In this document: piece after piece, positions 35,114-42,777 of the stretch
How the letters are laid out: every line of letters starts with the position of its first letter
How positions within the stretch are numbered: the stretch's first letter is position 1
Source: Candidatus Avisuccinivibrio pullicola
Lineage (GTDB): Bacteria; Pseudomonadota; Gammaproteobacteria; Enterobacterales; Succinivibrionaceae
Reading direction: 5' to 3'
Assembly (NCBI GenBank): GCA_018713485.1
Contig: DVOQ01000018.1
Location: 1-47,044, forward strand
Length of the DNA: 47,044 nt
Notes under the pieces: model-generated
Databases searched by the model: none
Seen by the model: only the letters and a program-made list of their open reading frames with translations
Told to the model about the DNA's origin: nothing
Position numbers and translations under genes: made by a program

Positions 35114-35341
35114 CATGGACCCCAAAACATAAGCTAAGGCCTGGCGTAAAAAACGCCTTATTATACATGGGTGACAGGGGGATAGTACGGTTTAGTCCCC
35201 AATCTCTGTGGGGGTCAGAGCGCTCTTGCAGAGCAGGGTAGCGCCACGGTGCGGAGGCGTCCGGAACCAAAACCGGGGCGCCGCGGGGAACAGTTCCTTA
35301 GCTTTGGGGACAGCCGGGCACCGGCTGTCCCTCAGCGGCAC
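35114..35341. promoter_or_regulatory. proS promoter region and boundary hairpin
   Basis: On the minus strand a TATAAT (35160-35165) is the likely proS -10 box. A 5-bp hairpin with an A/T5 loop (35143-35157) lies in the leader. Close to the effector gene, a perfect 11-bp stem with a 3-nt loop (35307-35317 with 35321-35331) follows the effector stop by 10 bases. It lacks a T-tract but is the only candidate for ending that transcript. Confidence 0.5.
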
Positions 35342-37570
35342 TCAGACTTCTACATAATGGCTAAGCCCGCGGTGCATCTCCCTGGCGCTTTCGGAAAAGA
35401 GCCTGTCAAGCCCCTTCACTCCGGAAGTCTTGAAGCCTGCCAGCCCTGTGTTCAGGCGCTGCATTTCAAGATTGCCGCCGTTGATGGCCACCTGCTGGAA
35501 GATATGTTTATCCATGCTGGCGCCTGGCTCATCAAGCGGGGGAAGCCTTCCGTTCCGTTCATGTATCTGCAGCGCCAGGGTCTTGCAGGCTACGTCCATC
35601 TGACCGGTGCGGTCCTTGCCGCTCTTGCAGTTGAAAAGCGGCATCATGCCCATAAGATGTCCCAGCATGGCCAGGCGGGCAGGCAGACGGTAGGGATCCT
35701 CTCCGGTCTCTCTGAACCCCCGGTTCTCCCACAGATCTATGATCTGGCTGCGCAGAGCGGCGACCAGATTCCTGTCTCTGTCGGAAACGCCCGGCCGGTT
35801 AAGATACTGCGCCACCATGCCGCCCTGCCAGTCAGGCTTAGAGCCAAAGAGCTGGGCCATGGCCTGTTCGTTATAGTGCATTGAGGTGCCCCAGCCTCCC
35901 AAAACGCTCTTTCCCGTACTCTGCGCTCCTGTATTGACCCCGAAATTAAAAGTGATCACCCGGGGGCGCACCGTTACCGTTTTGGTCTGTCCTCCGATAT
36001 CCACGGCAATCTGGCACAGCCCTCTCTGATTACAGGCATCCTGCCACGCGTTGCACTGCTCACGGAGGTGGTTTCTTTCGGCCCCGCCTCCAAAGCGGCG
36101 CCAGAAGTCGGGAGTGAGCAGACTGGTGGAGAGCAGGGGCAGGTCGATGACCGTATTGGGCCCTGCAGCCTGCGCCTGCTGCAAAAGTTCAGGAGAACTC
36201 TGCATGGCGGCAGTAAAAATCTCCAGGGCCCTGGTGTTGTTGGCCTGCACGCGGGCGGCTGTGTCCGTCAGCGTGTATGCGCTGTTGACGCCGTGACGGA
36301 GCCCTCTGAACAGTGTGGTGCCGCCTGCGCTTATTTCAGTACAGGCCAGATTAACCGCATGCCTTGCCTGCCCTCTGTCACCGCAGGAAACGCCCTGAAG
36401 ATTATCCAGGGCCATGCTCTGTCCGATGGTGCCGATATGCCTTGCGGGCGTGATGGTGGATGTTGCCGTCACGCTGGCTCCTGCCTGACCTAAGTACTGC
36501 ACATTACGCTGAATAACGTTCCATGGCTGGGTGTTAAGCACCTGAATATGCGCGGTCTTGATCTCCCTTGCAAGCCTGCCTGAGGACACGTCACGCAAAA
36601 TAGCGTGCAGCTCCTTGCCGAGGGTCTGGGGAAGCTTTCTGAACGTTTCAAGAACCTCTTTGGAAACCCAGGCGCTGTCGGGCACATTCTGCATGGCAGG
36701 CGGGTGGGCCCGGTCGGTCTGCACTCTTTGAAGCAGTCCGTTAAGGGCGGCGGTCTGGGTGTTCAGGAGGACGGCCTTTTGCGCAGAGGCTCCGGCAAGC
36801 TCCTGATTAAGCCGCGTAATCTCACGGCGGATGACGGTTTCATACGCCGCGTAGATCTGCTTGAAGGCGGTGCGGACATTTTTACCTGAGAAAGGATTCT
36901 GATCCTGCTGTGCATTAAGCAGAGCGGCCTTGCCGCGCAGCTCTCCGATGAGGCCGCTTACGCAGCGCTGCAGACGGGGAACTCCTGGTGCTCCCTGCGG
37001 CAGTGCGCTCTGAAATGCATTCAGCGTATTCTGCAGCTGCATGAGCTTCTGCTGCGCTGCGTTAAGCGCGGCCTGCGTCTGCGCGACTTCCTCATCACTG
37101 AAAAAATCCCCCTCCACTATTCTTACGGTCTGCTGTATAAGGCTCATGAAATCCTCTTCACCTTCCCCGATACGGTTCAGTTCCTGCTGTATGTCAGGCA
37201 GGAGCGAGGCGTGGCCTGCGAAGTCCTGCAGCCTGTGCTGCAGGTAGGAAACATTGTACCTGGTGGCAGCATCCAGAAGCTTTGTCAGACTGCTGCCAGT
37301 GAAGCGGGTTCCCCCGAGGCTCTTTTCACCGATGTAGCGGTTGAAGAGAAACGTACCCGCGGCCTTGCCGCAGTGGGCGCAGATACTGTCGCGCACCCGT
37401 TCGGCTGCCGCCCTGGTTTCCCTTCTCTCGGTCAGGCGCTGAGACAGCTGCCAGAAACGGGCCTGCGTCGTGGATGCCGTAAGCTGCGCACTGTTCTGGT
37501 CAAGGCGGATAAAGCTCCCCTGAGTCTGGCTCAGGGCCCGGAGATGCGCCATGGAATCAATAACCGGCAT
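35342..37570 (-). CDS. SopB/IpgD-like phosphoinositide phosphatase, candidate type III secretion effector
   Basis: The 742-residue protein has the Cys-x5-Arg phosphatase loop C648-KSGKD-R654 within FNCKSGKDRTGQMD, the site found in SopB and IpgD, which remove phosphate from inositol lipids in host cells. A second family-like block, ITFNFGVN, stands at about 539-546, some 100 residues before the loop as in those effectors. The long N-terminal part is helical with probable coiled coils (about 150-200 and 240-290) and has a CAHC pair near 63. No N-terminal signal peptide is present, as expected for type III export. AGGAGG lies five bases before the ATG, ten bases after the chaperone stop. Only one leucine codon is TTA (about L360). 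It is longer than SopB (561 residues). Confidence 0.8.
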   Translation of the reverse strand: MPVIDSMAHLRALSQTQGSFIRLDQNSAQLTASTTQARFWQLSQRLTERRETRAAAERVRDSICAHCGKAAGTFLFNRYIGEKSLGGTRFTGSSLTKLLDAATRYNVSYLQHRLQDFAGHASLLPDIQQELNRIGEGEEDFMSLIQQTVRIVEGDFFSDEEVAQTQAALNAAQQKLMQLQNTLNAFQSALPQGAPGVPRLQRCVSGLIGELRGKAALLNAQQDQNPFSGKNVRTAFKQIYAAYETVIRREITRLNQELAGASAQKAVLLNTQTAALNGLLQRVQTDRAHPPAMQNVPDSAWVSKEVLETFRKLPQTLGKELHAILRDVSSGRLAREIKTAHIQVLNTQPWNVIQRNVQYLGQAGASVTATSTITPARHIGTIGQSMALDNLQGVSCGDRGQARHAVNLACTEISAGGTTLFRGLRHGVNSAYTLTDTAARVQANNTRALEIFTAAMQSSPELLQQAQAAGPNTVIDLPLLSTSLLTPDFWRRFGGGAERNHLREQCNAWQDACNQRGLCQIAVDIGGQTKTVTVRPRVITFNFGVNTGAQSTGKSVLGGWGTSMHYNEQAMAQLFGSKPDWQGGMVAQYLNRPGVSDRDRNLVAALRSQIIDLWENRGFRETGEDPYRLPARLAMLGHLMGMMPLFNCKSGKDRTGQMDVACKTLALQIHERNGRLPPLDEPGASMDKHIFQQVAINGGNLEMQRLNTGLAGFKTSGVKGLDRLFSESAREMHRGLSHYVEV

Positions 37571-37579
37571 ATGCTCCTC

Positions 37580-38035
37580 CTATCCTCGGATATAAAACGG
37601 CTCTTCGCTCTCCATAAGCTCATCGCCAAGGTCTGAGAAACGCTCTTCCCAAAAAGCCATCAGAAGGACAAAGGACTGCAGGAAAGCGCTGAGCTTTTCC
37701 ACCGTTGCCTGTTCGGGCAGCCACATCTGCTCAATAAGCACCGTGTCGCTTTCCGGAGCCAGGGTGAGGGTCGCTCCCATGGTATCTTGCCACATGAGGT
37801 TGGACGTGAGCAGAGCCCGCAGCTCGCGCCTTGAGACTTCCTCGTCCTCTGACAGGGTGCCGATGCTGCCTAAGACGATGAAGGTTCCCTGGGCTTCGTC
37901 AAAACGGATATGCACCACATGCTCATCAGCGGCAACGAGCAGGCAGTAGTTGTTTTCATCGAGCTCCAGGGGTTCAATCTCTTCCTGAAGAGAAAATTCT
38001 CTGAGAAGTTCTGCGGCACGCTGGTAACTTATCAC
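37580..38035 (-). CDS. Type III secretion chaperone (CesT/IpgE/SigE family)
   Basis: A 151-residue acidic protein with the CesT-type layout: an N-terminal helix (ISYQRAAELLREFSLQ), beta strands with LDENNYCLLVAADEHVVHIRFDE split over two strands, and a C-terminal helix (VEKLSAFLQSFVLLMAFWEERFSDLG). IpgE and SigE of this family bind IpgD and SopB, the effector type encoded next door. The start is GTG at 38035, five bases behind a perfect AAGGAGG; the upstream ATG at 38056 has no signal. Order is chaperone then effector, in one transcript. Leu TTA occurs once. Confidence 0.78.
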   Translation of the reverse strand: MISYQRAAELLREFSLQEEIEPLELDENNYCLLVAADEHVVHIRFDEAQGTFIVLGSIGTLSEDEEVSRRELRALLTSNLMWQDTMGATLTLAPESDTVLIEQMWLPEQATVEKLSAFLQSFVLLMAFWEERFSDLGDELMESEEPFYIRG

Positions 38036-38318
38036 AGTGTCCTCCTTATTTTGCATGTATGGGTAATACTCGGGGAATGCTCCACACGGAGCCTGCAGAC
38101 TACTCTCTGCAGGACTGTGACAGGCAACGCTGCCGGAATGCGGCAGACTCCGCATGCTGGGCTGACTGCAACCCCGTGACGCTGCGCTCTCCCTGCCGGT
38201 TCCACGGATTTTATGCCTCCTGCCGTAAGCTCTGAGCGCTCTCCGGGAGAAAGCTCCCGTCGTCAGAAGACCGTAAACGTCATAAGACCATCATAGATTT
38301 ACGAAAGATTAAGATCAA
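38036..38318 (-). promoter_or_regulatory. Promoter and long leader of the chaperone-effector operon
   Basis: A good vegetative promoter lies on the minus strand: TTGATC (38313-38318), 17-bp spacer, TATGAT (38290-38295). The transcript would start near 38283 and have a leader of about 250 nt before the chaperone GTG. The leader contains a perfect 7-bp stem (38107-38113 with 38092-38098) and a GC-rich stem-loop around 38240-38265. A leader this long suggests post-transcriptional control. Confidence 0.55.
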
Positions 38319-38465
38319 TAGAATACCGGCCGGTCCTGTCAGAAAAAACAGGGCCCTGGCGGCTTGCTAAAACCGTTTTCTGTTCAGGGGACGAACTTAG
38401 CAATCCTCCTGCGGGCAGATGGTTTTTCAGGCTATAATCAGTCTGTCTCAGCTGGAGGGGGCTTT

Positions 38466-38699
38466 ATGATTTACCTGATTTCATTTATCGTGTTTCTGAT
38501 TTTCTTTGCCTGCATGGCTTTAGGCTATATCCTCGCGGGTAAAAAACTCAAATCCGAAGGCGAGGCTAACGCCATTTTAGAGGGGCTGACCTGTGCCTCA
38601 TGTACGGCTCACTGTGCCTTTGCAGGCCAGACTGATCACGCTCCCGCGGATAACTGCAAGAGTCAGCGCGCTATTCCCCACAAGGTAGTAGAGGCTTAA
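38466..38699 (+). CDS. nqrM: NqrM-like (DUF539) Na+-NQR maturation protein
   Basis: A 77-residue protein with one membrane helix (about 2-24) carrying C16, and a cytoplasmic Cys cluster C43, C46, C50 and C64 (LTCASCTAHC). This matches NqrM, which is needed for metal-centre assembly in the Na+-translocating NADH:quinone reductase. In Vibrio nqrM lies next to apbE, as here. The ATG follows GGAGGGG by six bases; the open frame before it has no signal. A TATAAT lies at 38433-38438. No nqr structural gene is in the window. Confidence 0.8.
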   Translation: MIYLISFIVFLIFFACMALGYILAGKKLKSEGEANAILEGLTCASCTAHCAFAGQTDHAPADNCKSQRAIPHKVVEA

Positions 38700-38711
38700 T
38701 AAGGAAAATTT

Positions 38712-39794
38712 ATGCACGCAAAGCTTATCCCGTTTGCTGTCGCCTGTCTTATCGGCCTTGCCGGATGTGACGGTGAAAGTGCCTCCGCTCCTGAGCCTTT
38801 TGAGAGAGTGGATCGTGCCGAAGGGCAGACCATGGGCACTTTTTATGCCGTGACGGTGCCTGGCGGATATGAAGGAGGATCCTCGGCGCTTAAGAATGAA
38901 GCGGATGCGGCTTTTGACGAGGTCTGTGACGCCATTTCCACCTTTGACAGCAAGGCCGAGCTCGCCCGCTTTAATGAACACCGCTCGCTGGAGCCCTTTG
39001 AGATTTCGCCGCTTTTAGCCCGCATTATCGAGGAGGTACAGCATGAGGCGCGGCGCATTGATTTTGCAACGGATATCACGGTAGGCCCCTTAGTCAATCT
39101 GTGGGGCTTTGGACCTGAGGGCAAGCCCGAAAAGATCCCCACTCCCGAGCAGTTATCCGAGGTGCGTACCTTTACCGGCCCTGACAAGTTTGAACTCAGG
39201 CAGGGCAAGATCCCCTTCCTGAAAAAGGTCGATCCGCGGGTACGCCTTGATCTTTCCACCGTAGGCGAGGGACTTGGGGCCGACAGCCTTGCCGCCCGTC
39301 TTGACCGCCAGGGGGTTAAGCATTACATGGTGGCGGTGGCCGGGGCGATCCGCTCCAAAGGACTTAACCCGCAGGGCAAACCGTGGCGCGTGGGCATTGA
39401 AAATCCCTTAAACCCGGGGCAAAGGCCCTTTGCCGTGGTCTGCCCCTTAGAAATGGCCATGTCCACTTCGGGTACGTACCGTAATTTCTTTGTCGATGAG
39501 AAAACGGGGCAGCGCTACAGCCATATTATCGACCCGCGCAGCGGTGCACCGATCTCGCACCGTACTGTATCGGTGACGGTGATCGCTCCCTCGGCGCTCA
39601 TGACTGACACCCTCGATACGGGACTCATGGTCATGGGGGCGGATGCAGCTCTTGAATGGGGCGAGAAAAACGAGATGGCGGTGTATACCATCGAGATTGA
39701 TGACAAGGGTGAGCCCGTAGGACGGCACACGCGTTACATGCAGCAATATCTGGACTGTAAAGTCCCCGCGGAACTGACGCGGGTTAAGGATTAA
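38712..39794 (+). CDS. apbE: FAD:protein FMN transferase, lipoprotein
   Basis: ApbE attaches FMN through a phosphoester to Thr residues of NqrB, NqrC and related proteins at the outer face of the membrane. The 360-residue protein has a lipoprotein signal with lipobox LAGC (Cys19). Family motifs are TMGTFYAVTVPG, DLSTVGEGLGADSLAARL, MSTSGTYRNFF and the metal-binding YSHIIDPRSGAPI, then TVIAPSALMTDTLDTGLMVMG split at its Asp. It follows nqrM by 12 bases and precedes mpl by two, so all three share a transcript. Confidence 0.94.
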   Translation: MHAKLIPFAVACLIGLAGCDGESASAPEPFERVDRAEGQTMGTFYAVTVPGGYEGGSSALKNEADAAFDEVCDAISTFDSKAELARFNEHRSLEPFEISPLLARIIEEVQHEARRIDFATDITVGPLVNLWGFGPEGKPEKIPTPEQLSEVRTFTGPDKFELRQGKIPFLKKVDPRVRLDLSTVGEGLGADSLAARLDRQGVKHYMVAVAGAIRSKGLNPQGKPWRVGIENPLNPGQRPFAVVCPLEMAMSTSGTYRNFFVDEKTGQRYSHIIDPRSGAPISHRTVSVTVIAPSALMTDTLDTGLMVMGADAALEWGEKNEMAVYTIEIDDKGEPVGRHTRYMQQYLDCKVPAELTRVKD

Positions 39795-39796
39795 GG

Positions 39797-41158
39797 ATGC
39801 ACATTCATATTCTGGGGATCTGCGGTACCTTCATGGGAGGGATCGCCATGGTTGCCCGTCAGGCCGGACATAAGGTTACAGGCTCGGACCGCAACGTCTA
39901 TCCGCCCATGAGCGACGAGCTTAAGGCCGCCGGGATTGAGATTGTCGAAGGCTATGACGCCGCGCAGCTGGATTTAAATCCCGATCTTATCGTGGTGGGC
40001 AATGTCATGAAACGCGGCATGCCCGTCATTGAGCGCATGTTAAACGAGAAATGGCCCTACGTCTCAGGCCCGCAGTGGCTTTATGAGCATTATTTACAGC
40101 ACAAAAAAGTGCTGTGCGTGGCCGGTACGCACGGTAAGACCACGACCACCTCCATGCTCTGCCATATCCTCAACGAGGCGGGCTTAAACCCCGGTTTCCT
40201 CGTGGGCGGGATCCCCGAGAATTTCGGCATCTCGGCCCGTTCCACGGATTCTCCGTATTTTGTCATCGAGGGAGATGAGTACGACTGCGCCTTCTTTGAC
40301 AAACGCGCTAAGTTCGTCCATTACCACCCCGACGTGGTGATCCTGAATAATCTCGAATACGATCACGCGGACATTTACGAAAATCTCGCCGCCATTCAGA
40401 AACAGTTTCATCACTTAGTGCGCACCGTGCCCTCCGCGGGGACCGTGGTGGTGCCTTCTGACTGTAAGGCTTTAGATGAGGTGCTGCGCATGGGGCTGTG
40501 GTCCCATGAGGTACGGGTGGGGGGTGAGGATCTCACCTATGAGCTGCTCTCCCGTGACGGTTCGGCCTTTAAGGTCATGGAAAACGGTAAGGCGGTGACC
40601 GAGGTGCACGGTCCCTTTACGGGGCTTTACAGCGTGCACAACGCCCTTATGGCTCTGGCCGCGGCCCGTGCCGTGGGCGTAAGTCTTGAGACCGGTGCTC
40701 AGGCCCTGGCTTCTTTCAAAATGCCTAAACGGCGCATGGAACTTAAAGGCACGGTAGGGGAGGTAAGCGTTTACGATGACTTTGCCCACCATCCCACGGC
40801 CGTCAGGGTCACCCTGGAAGGCCTCAGGGCGCATCTTGATCCAGATACGCGCCTAATCGCAGTCTTTGAGCCGCGTTCCAATTCCATGAAAGCCGGCGTG
40901 AACGGCGCGCTGTTGCCGCACGCTTTTGACAGTGCCGACGAGGTTTATGTCTATGCCTCACCCGAAGTCAGATTTAATGTCGCGGATGCGCTTAAGGGCT
41001 GTCCCGTACCGTGTGAGGTAGATCATGATTTTGAACATTTAGTGGCGACGCTGGTACATAAAGCTCATGGAAAATGCGCTATCTTGTGCATGAGCAATGG
41101 TTCTTTTAACGGGATTCACGGTAAAATCCTTTATGGCCTTAGACATAAGGCCGTATAA
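39797..41158 (+). CDS. mpl: UDP-N-acetylmuramate:L-Ala-gamma-D-Glu-meso-DAP ligase
   Basis: Mpl joins recycled murein tripeptide to UDP-MurNAc. The 453-residue Mur-ligase-type protein opens with MHIHILGICGTFMGGIAMV and has the P-loop GTHGKTTT at 110-117, the DEYDCAFFDKRAKF block, YDDFAHHPTAV and EPRSNSMK. These separate Mpl from MurC. The start is two bases after apbE. A diaminopimelate-type Gram-negative wall is implied. Confidence 0.96.
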   Translation: MHIHILGICGTFMGGIAMVARQAGHKVTGSDRNVYPPMSDELKAAGIEIVEGYDAAQLDLNPDLIVVGNVMKRGMPVIERMLNEKWPYVSGPQWLYEHYLQHKKVLCVAGTHGKTTTTSMLCHILNEAGLNPGFLVGGIPENFGISARSTDSPYFVIEGDEYDCAFFDKRAKFVHYHPDVVILNNLEYDHADIYENLAAIQKQFHHLVRTVPSAGTVVVPSDCKALDEVLRMGLWSHEVRVGGEDLTYELLSRDGSAFKVMENGKAVTEVHGPFTGLYSVHNALMALAAARAVGVSLETGAQALASFKMPKRRMELKGTVGEVSVYDDFAHHPTAVRVTLEGLRAHLDPDTRLIAVFEPRSNSMKAGVNGALLPHAFDSADEVYVYASPEVRFNVADALKGCPVPCEVDHDFEHLVATLVHKAHGKCAILCMSNGSFNGIHGKILYGLRHKAV

Positions 41159-41203
41159 ACAGAATCACGCATAAGGTGCAGAATTTCCTTTAAGGCAGGT
41201 GCT

Positions 41204-42553
41204 ATGACTGAGGCGACGCAGGATGAGCTTGCGGAGGGCGGTTTTCGCCGTTCCAAGGATCGCTGTCACCTCATTTCCTGTGTGCCCGTTATTGATATCT
41301 CAGGACAGTGTAATCTCTATTCTCTGGGATTTACCTCGGGGCGTCTCTTCATGCCTGATGCCCTGCGCGAGCGGCATATCCATCACGTGCTCACGGGGTA
41401 CATGATCCGCCGTGATGTGTCTTTATTTGTGGGCTCCGGCAATAGCGCCATGCTGCGTCTGCCGCTTGCCAACAGCTTACTGGAGTATTTAGACCGCATT
41501 CCCGCGGGCCGGCTCGTCATTTACCTGCAAAAGGGTGAAGAGCCTACGGTCAGCTCACAGCATCTGCTTAGAACCTTAAATCACCTTAACGTGCGCTTTG
41601 CCATCGACATTGATGAGCTTCTGACCACTGCCTGGCGTTACTGTACGAACTGTATCAGCTATGTGGTCCTGAACATACAGGATGAGCACTTTGAGGAAAA
41701 TATTGTGCTCTTCCGCCAGTACGTGGCATCCGCCCCGTGGCTCAGGCTTATCGTGCGCGGTTTTGAAAACGGTATGGATATCGCGAGGGCCGGCAAGGCC
41801 GGCACTGATCTGTGCATGTCCAATCTCATCTACCCGGAGTTAGGCGCCATCCTCAAGGAAGAATCGCAGAACAGTCCGCATCTTCTGGTCATGGTGCAGG
41901 CGCTGTTAAAGAGCCGTCCCGACATCGAGATGCTGACCGCACTCACCGGTTCCCATCCTGGCATGGTGCGGGATTTTTACACCGGAGTGCGCTATATCTG
42001 CTCAAGAAGCGGGGTGGCCGCGTCCATTTCCTCGGTGGAGGAGGCCGTGCAGCATTTAGGCGCGGGAGTGGTGGCCTCCACCTTTGCCGTGTGCGTGGTG
42101 CGCCATATCTGTGATCGCTGTGAGCGTGTCACTCCCGAGGGCACGCACGTTAATTACGCCAGGGTGCTGCTGCGCGCCTCGCTGGTGCGCGCCTTCTTCC
42201 TGTTCTACATGTCCCGTCATGCCGGCAGGAATCCTAAAACGCAGTCCCTGTCTTTTGTGACGGGACTTTTTTCCCTGCTGCGTGAGCAGTCCCGCCTCAA
42301 CGGTATCCCCGTTGCCGAGGACGAGCGCCTCTATGGCGGACATAGCGAGGAAAGCGCCTGGAACCTGCAGCTCTTAACGGCCATGGAAGGTTTTGAACTG
42401 CCGCGTTTAACCCTGGTGGCCGAGGCCTCCTTTGACACGGGCCAGCCTTTAGGGGTGCTGCTTAAATGTTATGAAAAGGCTCTGATGCGCGGGGACGATG
42501 TCTATGCACTGCTCTTAAGGCAGAGGGAGTATCACGCCGCCGCGGTAGTCTGA
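41204..42553 (+). CDS. HDOD-domain signalling protein with degenerate EAL-like N terminus
   Basis: A 449-residue protein. Its first 200 residues read as a worn EAL-like barrel: VIDISGQCNLYSLGF, VIYLQKGEE, NVRFAIDIDELLT can be placed, but the catalytic Glu, Asn and Asp-Asp set is missing. Residues about 215-440 resemble an HDOD domain (VMVQALLKSRPDIEMLTALTGSHPGM, SISSVEEAVQHLGAGVV), without HD metal ligands. The pattern is that of EAL-HDOD (YuxH-type) proteins, which sense or relay rather than cut c-di-GMP. It lies 45 bases after mpl and just before a large GGDEF-EAL gene. A start ATG with AGG upstream is acceptable; confidence in the family is moderate. Confidence 0.65.
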   Translation: MTEATQDELAEGGFRRSKDRCHLISCVPVIDISGQCNLYSLGFTSGRLFMPDALRERHIHHVLTGYMIRRDVSLFVGSGNSAMLRLPLANSLLEYLDRIPAGRLVIYLQKGEEPTVSSQHLLRTLNHLNVRFAIDIDELLTTAWRYCTNCISYVVLNIQDEHFEENIVLFRQYVASAPWLRLIVRGFENGMDIARAGKAGTDLCMSNLIYPELGAILKEESQNSPHLLVMVQALLKSRPDIEMLTALTGSHPGMVRDFYTGVRYICSRSGVAASISSVEEAVQHLGAGVVASTFAVCVVRHICDRCERVTPEGTHVNYARVLLRASLVRAFFLFYMSRHAGRNPKTQSLSFVTGLFSLLREQSRLNGIPVAEDERLYGGHSEESAWNLQLLTAMEGFELPRLTLVAEASFDTGQPLGVLLKCYEKALMRGDDVYALLLRQREYHAAAVV

Positions 42554-42720
42554 GACACAGGTGTGGCACTTAAAAAGATGCGAAATCTTGCCTATGAGAA
42601 GAAGTTTTAAAGTTTCTTTTAATGTAACTTATTGATTTATAAGGAATCCCCCCCCCCACTCCTAAAAAATAAAATAAGCTTTTCCCTATGCAGTGGGTAT
42701 TTTAGGGTTTATAATTTGTT
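42554..42720 (+). promoter_or_regulatory. Poly-C tract and promoter ahead of the GGDEF-EAL gene
   Basis: The intergenic DNA is A+T-rich except for ten consecutive C at 42648-42657. A perfect -10 TATAAT lies at 42710-42715, with TATGCA (42687-42692) at the -35 distance. The C-run is about 60 bp upstream of the expected start, at a place where length changes could alter activator binding. No terminator for the preceding gene is obvious. Confidence 0.55.
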
Positions 42721-42777
42721 TACGTATCCCATAGACGGGATTTTGTGACGTACAAGGTCGGCCAGGCGACCGATGGG
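42721..42777 (+). promoter_or_regulatory. Structured 5' leader, possible c-di-GMP-I-like element
   Basis: Starting where transcription should begin, three helices can be drawn: TACGT 42721-42725 with ACGTA 42748-42752; inside it ATCCC 42726-42730 with GGGAT 42737-42741; then GGTCG 42756-42760 with CGACC 42767-42771 around GCCAGG, followed by GATGG. The last helix and its tail resemble the 3' part of the class I c-di-GMP riboswitch, and GTGACG-A-AAG before it recalls GACGCAAAG. The 5' GGCAAACC element is not found, so this is only a candidate. Confidence 0.3.

Noticed and set aside
35249-35884. 211-codon open frame on the plus strand over the end of the effector gene
   Set aside because: No domain, no good start signal, and the minus-strand frame there holds the conserved phosphatase motif.
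38036-38155. Longer start of the secretion chaperone
   Set aside because: The extension has no homology to CesT proteins and AAGGAGG stands just ahead of the GTG at 38035.
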